Below, in pieces: positions 1-6,150 of a stretch of 9,928 bases of DNA. The DNA lies in contig CATLIJ010000078.1 in NCBI GenBank assembly GCA_949948825.1, positions 1-9,928 of the forward strand. Direction: 5' to 3'. The position numbers were made by a program, and so were the translations under genes. The number at the start of each line of letters is the position of its first letter. The first letter of the stretch is position 1. The notes under the pieces are model-generated. The model did not search any database, was not told where the DNA came from, and saw only the letters and a program-made list of their open reading frames with translations. This DNA comes from an uncultured Clostridiaceae bacterium. Its GTDB lineage: Bacteria; Bacillota; Clostridia; Lachnospirales; Lachnospiraceae.

Positions 1-1000
1 CATCGGAAAGCCCATTGAGCCAAGCCCGTTTTTCCTCCCGGGTAAATACTGGCGGCTTCTCCTTAAAAAGCTTTTGCCATGCACCGTCTGCCAGCACGTC
101 CTCATATTCCTCGCCAATATATACATCAATGGCATTGTCCCGGTCCGCCCGCCGGATTCCATCCAGAAACGGCAAATCCAGCACCTGGGGAGCCTGACGC
201 AAAAACCAGTTATCCGCTTTCTGTCCTGCCAGACGGGTGCAATGGACACGGGACTGCTGTCCTGCCCCAATGCCAATGGCCTGACCGCCTTTCACATAAC
301 AGACAGAATTGGACTGAGTATATTTCAGGGTAATTAAGGAAATGGCCAAATCAAGCCTTGCAGCCTTGGGAATCTCCTTGTTGTCCGTGACAATCTGATC
401 AAACATGCCTGGATGAATCTCAAGATGGTTCCTTCCCTGCTCAAAAACCACTCCAAACACCTGCTTGCGCTCAATGGGATCTGGCTCATAGGTCTCATCC
501 ATTTGAATGACACAATAATTACCGTATTTCTTGGATTTTAAAATCTCTAAGGCCTCCGGCTCATATCCCGGGGCAATGACACCGTCTGACACTTCCCGTT
601 TAATCAGCTTTGCCGTGTCCACATCACACACATCTGACAAAGAGATAAAATCACCAAAAGAAGACATCCGGTCCGCTCCGCGGGCGCGGGCATACGCGCT
701 GGCCAGAGGAGAAAGAGGTCCCATATCCTCCACCCAGTAAATCTTTGCCAATGTCTCCTCCAAAGGCATCCCCACAGCTGCACCTGCTGGCGAAACATGT
801 TTAAAGGAAGTTGCCGCAGGCAGGCCCGAAGCTTTTTTCAGCTCCTTTACCAGCTGCCATCCGTTCAGAGCGTCCAGCAGATTAATATACCCTGGTCTTC
901 CCGCCAGCACCTGAATGGGAAGCTCCTGCCCTCCCTCCATGAAAATCCTTGCCGGCTTCTGATTCGGGTTACAGCCATATTTCAGCTCCCATTCTCTCAT
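1..1000 (-). CDS. Stand-alone AICAR transformylase (formyltransferase domain only), 3' end outside window
   Basis: The reading frame is open from an ATG at 1000 to the window edge, giving 333 residues; the family of stand-alone enzymes is usually near 390, so about 50-60 residues are missing. It transfers the formyl group of 10-formyl-THF to AICAR to give FAICAR, the penultimate step of purine synthesis in the cytoplasm. Seen in the translation: an N-terminal YGCNPNQKPA segment (residues 8-17), GRPGYINLLDALN (34-46), the catalytic Lys-His in SFKHVSPAGAA (65-75, K67 H68), and a C-terminal part with the KYTQSNSVCYVKGGQAIGIG signature. There is no N-terminal MGS-like cyclohydrolase domain, unlike fused PurH. 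An AAAGGAA ribosome binding site precedes the ATG. It lies 38 nt downstream of the PurO-type cyclohydrolase on the same strand, which supplies the missing activity. Identification is confident; 'purH' would be a misleading symbol because the protein is monofunctional. Confidence 0.93.
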   Translation of the reverse strand, partial: MREWELKYGCNPNQKPARIFMEGGQELPIQVLAGRPGYINLLDALNGWQLVKELKKASGLPAATSFKHVSPAGAAVGMPLEETLAKIYWVEDMGPLSPLASAYARARGADRMSSFGDFISLSDVCDVDTAKLIKREVSDGVIAPGYEPEALEILKSKKYGNYCVIQMDETYEPDPIERKQVFGVVFEQGRNHLEIHPGMFDQIVTDNKEIPKAARLDLAISLITLKYTQSNSVCYVKGGQAIGIGAGQQSRVHCTRLAGQKADNWFLRQAPQVLDLPFLDGIRRADRDNAIDVYIGEEYEDVLADGAWQKLFKEKPPVFTREEKRAWLNGLSD

Positions 1001-1038
1001 ATTTTATGGTTCCTTTCTTTCTGTGTGTTGTGATAGGG

Positions 1039-1749
1039 TTATTTGTGATTTTTGTTTACAATTAAGCTTTCATGAGCCCCGGAAGCAAGATCCACATACC
1101 GCACAAACAAAGACACCTTATTGTCCTCATTCAGGCTCTCCCACATCATCTTTGTGAAATCCTCCATGGAATCCATCATGCTTACCAGCCTGGGCTCTCC
1201 CGAAAAGCTTAGAAGCGGATCTCCGTCCTGGTCATAAGTGTGGATAAAATGGCCCTCTCCCGGAACCGGATTTTCATAAGCAAAGGTAAAACGGCAACAG
1301 GAGGACGGATTTCCACAATTACTCTTTAAAATGGACATTGCATAATTGTATTTTCCGTTTTCCATATGGAGGATTCCGGAAATCCGCGGCGTATAATTTG
1401 GCGCATCTGGCTCAAACTCCCGGCTGCGCAGGGACTGCTCAAAGGTCAGCTGCCGGTCCATTCCCTCATAAATGGTATCCGTCTGGTCTCCGTTGGTCAC
1501 AATAGTTTTATTTCCCAGCACCCGCACAGGTGCATAGATAATCAGGCTGGGGTCCTTAAGCTTTGCCGGGTCAAATGCCTGAGTGCGGATTCCCTCTCCC
1601 TCCTCCACAAAAATCCGGTTTCTGCTGTTCTCACTTCTGCCCATGATGAAATAAGCCATCACTGCTTTTGTCCCATCTGGTGTTTTGCCAATCACAATCC
1701 CCCGTCCCGGATAGCTGTTGTTCTTCAGCTCCTGTTCCAAAGATCTCAT
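1039..1749 (-). CDS. purO: IMP cyclohydrolase, PurO type
   Basis: 236 residues, close to the size of archaeal PurO and its clostridial relatives. It would close the ring of FAICAR to IMP, the last step of de novo purine synthesis. Segments matching my recollection of this family are YPGRGIVIG (13-21), GRSENSRNR (37-45), TNGDQTD (85-91), DAPNYTPRISG (115-125), GEGHFIHTY (164-172) and FSGEP (182-186). No signal peptide or membrane segment. The ATG at 1749 is preceded by AAGGAGG with a rather long spacing of about 12 nt; no better in-frame start is visible. The gene sits directly upstream of the stand-alone AICAR transformylase, so the pair reconstitutes PurH with an unrelated cyclohydrolase. 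It follows the membrane-protein gene by 114 nt, in which I see no convincing terminator or usable promoter, so co-transcription is likely. Confidence 0.88.
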   Translation of the reverse strand: MRSLEQELKNNSYPGRGIVIGKTPDGTKAVMAYFIMGRSENSRNRIFVEEGEGIRTQAFDPAKLKDPSLIIYAPVRVLGNKTIVTNGDQTDTIYEGMDRQLTFEQSLRSREFEPDAPNYTPRISGILHMENGKYNYAMSILKSNCGNPSSCCRFTFAYENPVPGEGHFIHTYDQDGDPLLSFSGEPRLVSMMDSMEDFTKMMWESLNEDNKVSLFVRYVDLASGAHESLIVNKNHK

Positions 1750-1863
1750 GCTGCCGTTCGCCCTCCTTATATGTATAATGATCCTGATTTCCTGTTACCA
1801 AAACATCAAAATTCCCTGTCTGCTTTATTCCCCTGATGCCAACGAGCCAGAGTCAGGCCTGTC

Positions 1864-2532
1864 TTACGGCAAGTCTTCTGCCTTTGGAAGTCCGGAGCCC
1901 ATTACCTCATACCGATATCTTCTCTGGAACAGGAACAGGCCTAAAGCCAAAAATACAATTCCTATTACAAACATGACCCGCACAGCAGTAAAAGAAACAT
2001 ACTGGATTACCAGCGGCTCTCCCATAGCCTCAATCTCAGAATCCGAGTAACCAAATTCCTGTAAGTATTCCTTGTAATACCGAACCAGATTTCCTTTAAG
2101 CTTATGTACCCGGCCCTCCACAAAAAACTCTGTGACAGGCTCCTCTCCGGTAGTCAGATAGGTATAAGTCTCCTCTGTCAGCTGGTTCAGGGTGCTGACA
2201 TCCTTCTCCCGGCTTTTCAGGCCAATGTATCCATCCACTGTGGGAATGAGATAATAATTCCCTGATTTTTTGCTGCCGCTGCGGGAACCGTCACTATACT
2301 TGGTATAAGTGCTTTCTGATGCAAAATAATCCAGGACGTATTTTACATTTCCCTCCACATGCTGTCCTGCCTTCACTCCCTTGCTGTTCTCATCCAGCAT
2401 ATCTTCAAAACTAATGGCAGGCTTAAATGATACAATCAGATCTCCTGTGGTCAAATACAGCATCATCCCGCCAATCATAACCAACATCAGCACTCCTGTA
2501 TTGAATGCTCTGAAAATAGCCCCAATCTTCAT
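1864..2532 (-). CDS. Two-pass membrane protein of unknown function
   Basis: 222 residues from the ATG at 2532. I do not recognise a characterised family. A hydrophobic segment lies near residues 10-28 and a second near 181-203, followed by a short basic tail (QRRYRYE). The 150-residue middle part is polar, with GSRSGSKKSGNYYLIPTVDGYIGL around 83-104, and is probably one folded domain on one side of the membrane, likely outside. The start is ambiguous: a GTG at 2535 directly precedes the ATG, and the sequence reads ATGTGATG. GAGG lies 8 nt before the chosen ATG and 5 nt before the GTG, so the ATG is preferred. The upstream membrane-protein gene ends 21 nt earlier, so the two are very probably one operon and may act together; purO follows after 114 nt. 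Real by length, ribosome binding site and membrane topology; function unknown. Confidence 0.8.
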   Translation of the reverse strand: MKIGAIFRAFNTGVLMLVMIGGMMLYLTTGDLIVSFKPAISFEDMLDENSKGVKAGQHVEGNVKYVLDYFASESTYTKYSDGSRSGSKKSGNYYLIPTVDGYIGLKSREKDVSTLNQLTEETYTYLTTGEEPVTEFFVEGRVHKLKGNLVRYYKEYLQEFGYSDSEIEAMGEPLVIQYVSFTAVRVMFVIGIVFLALGLFLFQRRYRYEVMGSGLPKAEDLP

Positions 2533-2553
2533 CACATTTTCCTCTTTATTTAT

Positions 2554-3168
2554 TTATTTTTTGACCACACGGCCCTTTTTATCCACGCCTCTCTGAGCAT
2601 TCACACATTCCTGGAACTTCTCAGCAAAGCTTACAAATGCCTTTTCTTCTTCCGGCTGCTGAATATTCACCTGGCATTCTTTGCCCATCTTGGTGTTGCT
2701 TCCGTCTACCTTAATAATATATTTGCTGTCTTTTCCTCCTGGGAACATAAGCCACAGCTCATATTTATTGCCGCCCACATAATTCACATTCTCCGCGCTG
2801 GCCCGAACCGGCTTTGTATATACAATCTTCCCGCCTTCCACGCCAATGGGAACCACCCACAGATGATCCGGCTGATCCTCGCGGAAACCGATGGCATAAT
2901 AATGATAGACCTCCCGTCTCATCCGGGCTCCGCCGTATACCTCCTTGCTGTGAGCATAAGCAGCTACATACTCTTCTCCGTTTGGCACCAGATTATTGAT
3001 AATCTTTCGGATCTCTGCCTTTTCCTGGCTGTTCACACCCTTTTTTTCGTCCAGGGAAATCTTTATGAAAATAATGATAAACAGAACCACCAAAATTGCG
3101 ATGGTAATCACAAATACCTGGGGAGTCACTCCTACCAGCTCGGCTCCCTTCTCAATCAATGCGCTCAT
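2554..3168 (-). CDS. Single-pass membrane protein with a soluble C-terminal domain, function unknown
   Basis: 204 residues. One strongly hydrophobic segment (about 18-36, VFVITIAILVVLFIIIFIKI) is followed by a charged stretch (KISLDEKKG), which suggests an N-out, C-in anchor. The soluble part (about 50-195) alternates short hydrophobic and polar segments, for example HYYAIGF, HLWVVPIGVEGGKIVYTKPV and YELWLMFPGGKDSKYIIKV, and looks mostly beta. A PH-like fold is possible but this is inference. The C-terminus is basic (DKKGRVVKK). The ATG at 3168 has AAGGAGG with 10-nt spacing. It is the first gene after the promoter at 3350-3378, with a leader of about 175 nt, and is followed after 21 nt by the two-pass membrane protein gene. 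The tight pairing suggests a joint role; the sequence does not show what it is. Confidence 0.8.
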   Translation of the reverse strand: MSALIEKGAELVGVTPQVFVITIAILVVLFIIIFIKISLDEKKGVNSQEKAEIRKIINNLVPNGEEYVAAYAHSKEVYGGARMRREVYHYYAIGFREDQPDHLWVVPIGVEGGKIVYTKPVRASAENVNYVGGNKYELWLMFPGGKDSKYIIKVDGSNTKMGKECQVNIQQPEEEKAFVSFAEKFQECVNAQRGVDKKGRVVKK

Positions 3169-3210
3169 GGCACATAATCCTCCTTAATCCTTTCTATGTA
3201 TTTCTTTTTT

Positions 3211-3264
3211 TCATCAGCCTGAAACTGATGAGTGTCCTGTTCCTCCGCCTGAAATCTCCGGCGG
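3211..3264 (-). other. Two hairpins in the leader of the membrane-protein/purine operon
   Basis: Between the predicted transcription start (about 3343) and the ATG at 3168 the minus-strand RNA can form CCGCC/GGCGG (3245-3264, 10-nt loop) and then TCATCAG/CTGATGA (3211-3231, 7-nt loop). The second stem is followed by A residues, not U residues, so it is not an intrinsic terminator on the minus strand. On the plus strand the T-run precedes the stem, so it is not one there either. I do not recognise a known riboswitch, and no purine-riboswitch core is apparent. Possibly a stabilising or regulatory leader. Confidence 0.4.
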
Positions 3265-3349
3265 TATTTTCCCTTTCCTCCTACATCATCCGCATATCCT
3301 CCCCAAGCTGTCAGTCTTTTGGCAAAAAAGAACAGCCAAGCACCTCACA

Positions 3350-3378
3350 ATTATACAACAGTTTACCAAAATAGACAA
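3350..3378 (-). promoter_or_regulatory. Sigma-A-type promoter for the membrane-protein/purO operon
   Basis: On the minus strand TTGTCT (3373-3378, 4 of 6 matches to TTGACA) is separated by exactly 17 bases from a perfect TATAAT (3350-3355). Transcription would start near 3343 and reach the ATG at 3168 after about 175 nt. The -35 box lies 24 bp beyond the stop codon of the upstream cell-wall-binding gene, and I see no terminator between them. Confidence 0.7.
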
Positions 3379-3402
3379 CGGGTTCTGGAAATAAATCTGT
3401 CT

Positions 3403-4410
3403 TTATCTGCTGGAGGTGTGTGACAGTTCAGATGGGGCAGCTTCCTGATTTTCGGTCTGCGCTACTCCTGGCCCGGTCTTCTCATCTGCCAGCCAAAAAG
3501 CTTTCTCCAAGGCCTCCTCCCGCTCTCTTCGTGCCTTTTCCAGCAGCCTCTTTTCTTCTTCCTCCTCTTCCTCCTGATACAAAATCTCCTCCAAAATCTC
3601 ACAGGCCCTGGGAGATGCCTGCATCAGCTCTTCCCGGTCCTCTCCGGTTAAGTAGGCAGCAAACAGCTTTCCAAAATAAAAGGCAGCGTCATCTGCATAA
3701 TAATCCGGAAGCTCCAACAGGGACCGGACTGCTGGCTGTTCCTGCCACAATACCTGCATCCGTGGATTGTTCTTCCGGTAACACCCTGCGGCATACCCCA
3801 CATACTCTCCAAAAGCCTGCAGGGCTGCGTTTACATCCGTAAATTTCACCTTCTTATAGTGGGTATCCACACTATGATATACATAATAAATCCCCTGGTC
3901 CGTACTGGGCGCCGCGAAATAATCCTTTTGCTTATAAAACATAAACTCCCAGCCTTCTCTCACAAATCGGGCCAGCCAGCTTCTGGGAATCTGATACATG
4001 GAATCGGAAAACAAATCCCGGTCCTCAGTGTCTGGCGTCTTTCGTCCAATCACCCGCACATCCTTTTCCTGCCAATGTTTTCCGTTTTCCCCATAAAACA
4101 TCATTCCAACATACTGATTCCAAGCCATATGTCCGTTCAGAAAAAAATAATAAGGTACGCCGTCGATTGTCACATTCCCTCTGTCAGCCATCCACCCATC
4201 TCCGTCAAACCAGTACCATTCGCCATGATATTTCATCCATCCTGTCTGAATAGTCTGGTCCTCATGGCAGTAATACCAATGATGAAATTCCTGGTCATAA
4301 TACCACCCCGGATCTCCTTCCCCTGGCGCTTCCATGGCATATACAGGCCGTACCCACTGACAAGCCAATGCCAGCACAAGAGCAGCTGCCCTGATCTGAT
4401 TCTTTTTCAC
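3403..4410 (-). CDS. Secreted protein with choline-binding-like repeats and a possible degenerate zincin domain
   Basis: 335 residues from a GTG at 4410. The start gives a classic signal peptide (KKNQIRAAALVLALACQWVRPVYA) ending near residue 25. Residues 35-100 hold aromatic-rich cell-wall-binding repeats of the choline/glucan-binding kind (GWYYDQEFHHWYY, TGWMKYHGEWYWF, GVPYYFFLNGHMAW). Residues 180-275 resemble the C-terminal metalloprotease domain of anthrax-lethal-factor-like proteins: YYVYHSVD, QAFGEYVG, then YYADDAAFYFGKLFAAYL and SPRACEILEEIL. Where such enzymes have HExGH the sequence has QAFGE, so the metal ligands are absent (inference). A run of acidic residues (about 280-287) and a charged helical segment end the protein. 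A TTG at 4440 gives a longer frame but has no ribosome binding site and would add ten residues before the signal peptide. It lies directly behind the rnpB terminator, with no clear promoter of its own. Probably a cell-surface, non-catalytic protein. Confidence 0.8.
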   Translation of the reverse strand: MKKNQIRAAALVLALACQWVRPVYAMEAPGEGDPGWYYDQEFHHWYYCHEDQTIQTGWMKYHGEWYWFDGDGWMADRGNVTIDGVPYYFFLNGHMAWNQYVGMMFYGENGKHWQEKDVRVIGRKTPDTEDRDLFSDSMYQIPRSWLARFVREGWEFMFYKQKDYFAAPSTDQGIYYVYHSVDTHYKKVKFTDVNAALQAFGEYVGYAAGCYRKNNPRMQVLWQEQPAVRSLLELPDYYADDAAFYFGKLFAAYLTGEDREELMQASPRACEILEEILYQEEEEEEEKRLLEKARREREEALEKAFWLADEKTGPGVAQTENQEAAPSELSHTSSR

Positions 4411-4421
4411 AACCTTGTTAA

Positions 4422-4429
4422 TCCTTTCC
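4422..4429 (-). promoter_or_regulatory. Ribosome binding site that favours the GTG start at 4410
   Basis: GGAAAGGA on the minus strand ends 11 nt before the GTG at 4410. The alternative TTG at 4440 is preceded only by T-rich terminator sequence. The GTG start also puts two lysines at positions 2-3, directly before the hydrophobic core, as expected for a signal peptide. Confidence 0.6.
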
Positions 4430-4446
4430 GGCACAATCAAATTTGC

Positions 4447-4475
4447 AAAAAAGAGAGGGGATACCTCTCTTTTTT
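4447..4475 (-). terminator. Intrinsic terminator of rnpB
   Basis: A perfect 12-bp stem AAAAAAGAGAGG / CCTCTCTTTTTT with the 5-base loop GGATA (4459-4463 on the plus strand). Read on the minus strand it ends in a run of six T residues, so it works as an intrinsic terminator just after the 3' end of RNase P RNA. By symmetry it could also function on the plus strand. The next gene starts only 36 nt further on. Confidence 0.88.
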
Positions 4476-4477
4476 AC

Positions 4478-4827
4478 CAAAAGCAGGACGATAAGCCGGG
4501 TTATGTCGCAGATGGTCATCTATCTAGGCCGAACGTCGCCGTCCGGCTCAAGCAACCTACCCGAAAGCAGACGGGCCGCCTTATGCTTTCTGTTCGGTCT
4601 TGCTTCAGATGGGGTTTACATATGCCCCGCCTGTTACCAGGCGGGCGGTAGTCTCTTACACTGCCCTTCCACCCTTACCGGCTCTGCCTGCCGGCGGTAT
4701 ATTTCTGTTGCACTGTCCCTGGAGTCGCCTCCGCCAGACGTTATCTGGCATCCTGCCCTGTGAAGCCCGGACTTTCCTCTCCCGCCGCCTTTCGGCTGTG
4801 CGGCAGCGACCATCTGTCCTACTTCGC
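4478..4827 (-). ncRNA. rnpB: RNase P RNA, class A
   Basis: Catalytic RNA of ribonuclease P, which removes the 5' leader from pre-tRNA together with the RnpA protein. Read on the minus strand, conserved core segments are present: GAGGAAAGTCCGGGCTTC (4762-4779 on plus), an AGGGTGGAAGGG segment, GTAAGAGACTACCGCC, the ATAGATGACCATC region and the 3' core AACCCGGCTTAT (4491-4502). The ends pair as P1: GAAGTAGGAC near 4816-4825 with GTCCTGCTTT near 4480-4490. Overall architecture, with GACTCCAGGGACAGTGCAACAGAAA, is that of class A, as in most Clostridia rather than the Bacillus class B form. Boundaries are set from the promoter (start about 4827) and the P1 helix/terminator and may be off by a few bases. 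Reading frames crossing this region are spurious. Confidence 0.96.
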
Positions 4828-4833
4828 ATGTTT

Positions 4834-4862
4834 ATTTTACCATCAAATCAAAAGCCTGTCAA
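4834..4862 (-). promoter_or_regulatory. rnpB: Near-consensus promoter of rnpB
   Basis: Minus strand: perfect TTGACA (4857-4862), 17-base spacer, TAAAAT (4834-4839, 5 of 6). Start is predicted at 4827-4829, right at the 5' end of the RNase P RNA P1 helix. The -35 box is only 8 bp beyond the stop codon of the coiled-coil gene, so promoter and gene end are nearly fused. Confidence 0.88.
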
Positions 4863-4870
4863 ACATATTC

Positions 4871-5377
4871 CTAAGCTGGAATCGGCTCTTTCTTTAAATC
4901 CATCATATCCTTTTCCAGCTTTTCAATGCGCATCCGGAGACTGGAGAACTGAACTTCCATCACCAGATTTTTATTGACTGCAGGTATGGCCTGATTCAGC
5001 TTGTCAATCAGATTGCCATGATTCTCTGCCAACAGCTGAATATTGAAGTTTGTCTCATTTTCCAGAGTCATCTTCAATGCTGTAAAACCATTTTGAATCT
5101 TGTCTGTAGTCTCCTGCAGCGTTGAGATATCCTTGCGCATCTCCACCTGATCCTCCTGAATCTTGGTGATGTCTCTGCGCATTTCCACCTGATCCTCCTG
5201 AATCTTAGTGATGTCTCTGCGCATCTCTGTGATATCCTTGCGCATCTCCACCTGATCTTCCTGGATCTTGGTGATGTCTCTGCGCATCTCTGTAATATCC
5301 CTGCGTATCTCAGCATTATCATCCTGCATCTTCTGCTGATTCAAAAGCAGTAAATCCAGTTTTTCATCCATTGTCAT
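4871..5377 (-). CDS. Heptad-repeat coiled-coil protein, function unknown
   Basis: 168 residues from the ATG at 5377 (MTMDEKLDLLL). Most of the protein is predicted long alpha-helix. The N-terminal half consists of near-identical 7- and 14-residue units, DITEMRR and DITKIQEDQVEMRK, nine heptads in all (about 63 residues). A second helical part with less regular heptads (MRIEKLEKDMMDLKKE) is at the C-terminus. No signal peptide or membrane segment, so probably cytoplasmic, perhaps an oligomerising or partner-binding protein. The frame can be extended to ATG codons at 5389 and 5416, but there the AGGAGG or AAGGAG directly abuts the codon. The ATG at 5377 has AGGAGG (5390-5395) at 12 nt. A strong promoter lies upstream; rnpB follows after 8 bp. 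I do not recognise a named family. Confidence 0.78.
   Translation of the reverse strand: MTMDEKLDLLLLNQQKMQDDNAEIRRDITEMRRDITKIQEDQVEMRKDITEMRRDITKIQEDQVEMRRDITKIQEDQVEMRKDISTLQETTDKIQNGFTALKMTLENETNFNIQLLAENHGNLIDKLNQAIPAVNKNLVMEVQFSSLRMRIEKLEKDMMDLKKEPIPA
5127..5315 (-). repeat. In-gene tandem repeat array, 21/42-bp units
   Basis: The array reads on the plus strand as units of 42, 42, 21, 42, 21 and 21 bp (breaks after 5168, 5210, 5231, 5273, 5294), 189 bp in total. Units share the core TCTCTGCGCAT or TCCTTGCGCAT and differ by only a few bases. The 21-bp step equals one heptad, so gain or loss of units keeps both the reading frame and the coiled-coil register. Confidence 0.9.
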
Positions 5378-5427
5378 TTGACCATCCATCCTCCTCTCAG
5401 CCGATAAAAAAATCATCTCCTTACAGT

Positions 5428-5446
5428 GTCCATTGCTTATATGGAC
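5428..5446. promoter_or_regulatory. Inverted repeat at the start of transcription, possible operator
   Basis: GTCCAT (5428-5433) and ATGGAC (5441-5446) are perfect inverted copies separated by 7 bases. They lie immediately downstream of the -10 box of the coiled-coil gene, covering the predicted start site. This could be a repressor site or a 5' stabilising hairpin; no regulator can be named. Confidence 0.45.
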
Positions 5447-5475
5447 ATTATATCATACTTTTGGTCAAATCTCAA
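5447..5475 (-). promoter_or_regulatory. Strong promoter of the coiled-coil gene
   Basis: Minus strand: TTGAGA (5470-5475, 5 of 6), 17-base spacer, perfect TATAAT (5447-5452). The predicted start is near 5440, giving a leader of about 60 nt to the ATG at 5377. Confidence 0.8.
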
Positions 5476-5514
5476 AAGAATTTCCAACTTTTTCCAGAAT
5501 TTTTTTCCAGAGCC

Positions 5515-6039
5515 TTAAAGGCCAATCCGGGCAAGTACATCTAAAAAATACCGGTACTCCTGAAAAAATCCGGATTTTTCCACATCCACATCTGTATTTG
5601 CTCTGGCATATTCATACCAATTTTTATAAATCCCCAGGCCCCCGGCGCCAAACATGGTTCCCACACCTGCCAGTCCACTGGCAAAATCCGGTTTTCCAAG
5701 AAAATTGTCCTCACACCTTGTAAGCACACTCTGATTTTTGGTCAGATCAACCTTGCTTTCGTCTATTGGCGTAACACCATGGTAAATAAAGCTTGCAGTA
5801 GCTGCTGACATAATTCCAGCTTCAACCATCTCCCCAAACAGAGAAGTCGTTTCCTTTTCTGTCAAATTGCCGGAATGGTATCTTCTTTTTAAATCAGCAA
5901 TCTCCTCCTCAGAAAGCGAATCCCTTTTTGAGCCTTCCACCCATGTTAAAGCCTGTTTTGCAAAATAAGAAAGCTCGCATGGAACCTCCTTTTGGGTGAC
6001 AGCATAAATGGGAAATCCATTGATTGTTGTCATTGTCAT
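5515..6039 (-). CDS. Small protein of unknown function
   Basis: 174 residues; not recognised. The N-terminal part (1-35) is mixed, with FPIYAVT and a CELSYFAKQALTW stretch. Residues 37-78 look like two charged helices (EGSKRDSLSEEEIADLKRR, then LTEKETTSLFGEMVEAGIM). Residues 113-137 are glycine-rich (FASGLAGVGTMFGAGGLGI) and may be a short hydrophobic helix, too glycine-rich for a confident membrane span. The C-terminus is aromatic and charged. No signal peptide. The ATG at 6039 has GGAGG (6051-6055) at 11 nt; a second in-frame ATG follows at 6033. Its own promoter lies at 6182-6210 and the leader of about 135 nt is structured. The coiled-coil gene follows after 98 nt behind its own promoter. 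Coding status is supported by length, ribosome binding site and promoter. Confidence 0.72.
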   Translation of the reverse strand: MTMTTINGFPIYAVTQKEVPCELSYFAKQALTWVEGSKRDSLSEEEIADLKRRYHSGNLTEKETTSLFGEMVEAGIMSAATASFIYHGVTPIDESKVDLTKNQSVLTRCEDNFLGKPDFASGLAGVGTMFGAGGLGIYKNWYEYARANTDVDVEKSGFFQEYRYFLDVLARIGL

Positions 6040-6073
6040 AACTGTAAAATCCTCCGTTTCCTTTTAGATTTTT

Positions 6074-6150
6074 GCGGCTTTGCTTCTGTTGTGCTTCTCT
6101 TATGCACAATCTGCCGCTTTTGGCAGTCCTTCTGTCGGTTGGGACTGTCC
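6074..6150 (-). other. Structured 5' leader with two hairpins
   Basis: Minus-strand RNA upstream of the 174-residue protein gene can fold into hairpin A (6122-6150: GGaCAGTCC with GGACTGCC, 12-nt loop). It can also form hairpin B (6074-6117), where GCGGC/GCCGC encloses an inner TTGTGC/GCACAA stem. There is no U-run after either stem, so a transcription attenuator is not indicated. Not recognised as a known riboswitch or T-box. Confidence 0.45.

Noticed and set aside
1750..1863. Promoter-like TTGGTA/TATACA ahead of purO
   Set aside because: The hexamers match weakly and the start would fall in the ribosome binding site of purO, leaving no usable leader.
3204..3231. Stem TCATCAG/CTGATGA next to a T-run considered as a terminator
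   Set aside because: On the plus strand the T-run precedes the stem, and on the minus strand the stem is followed by A residues; neither is an intrinsic terminator.
4443..4763. Plus-strand reading frames over 4415-4977
   Set aside because: They lie on the antisense of rnpB, whose conserved core and helices explain this sequence.
5127..5315. Regularly spaced repeats considered as a CRISPR array
   Set aside because: Units are contiguous without unique spacers, have a 21-bp step and encode heptads in frame.
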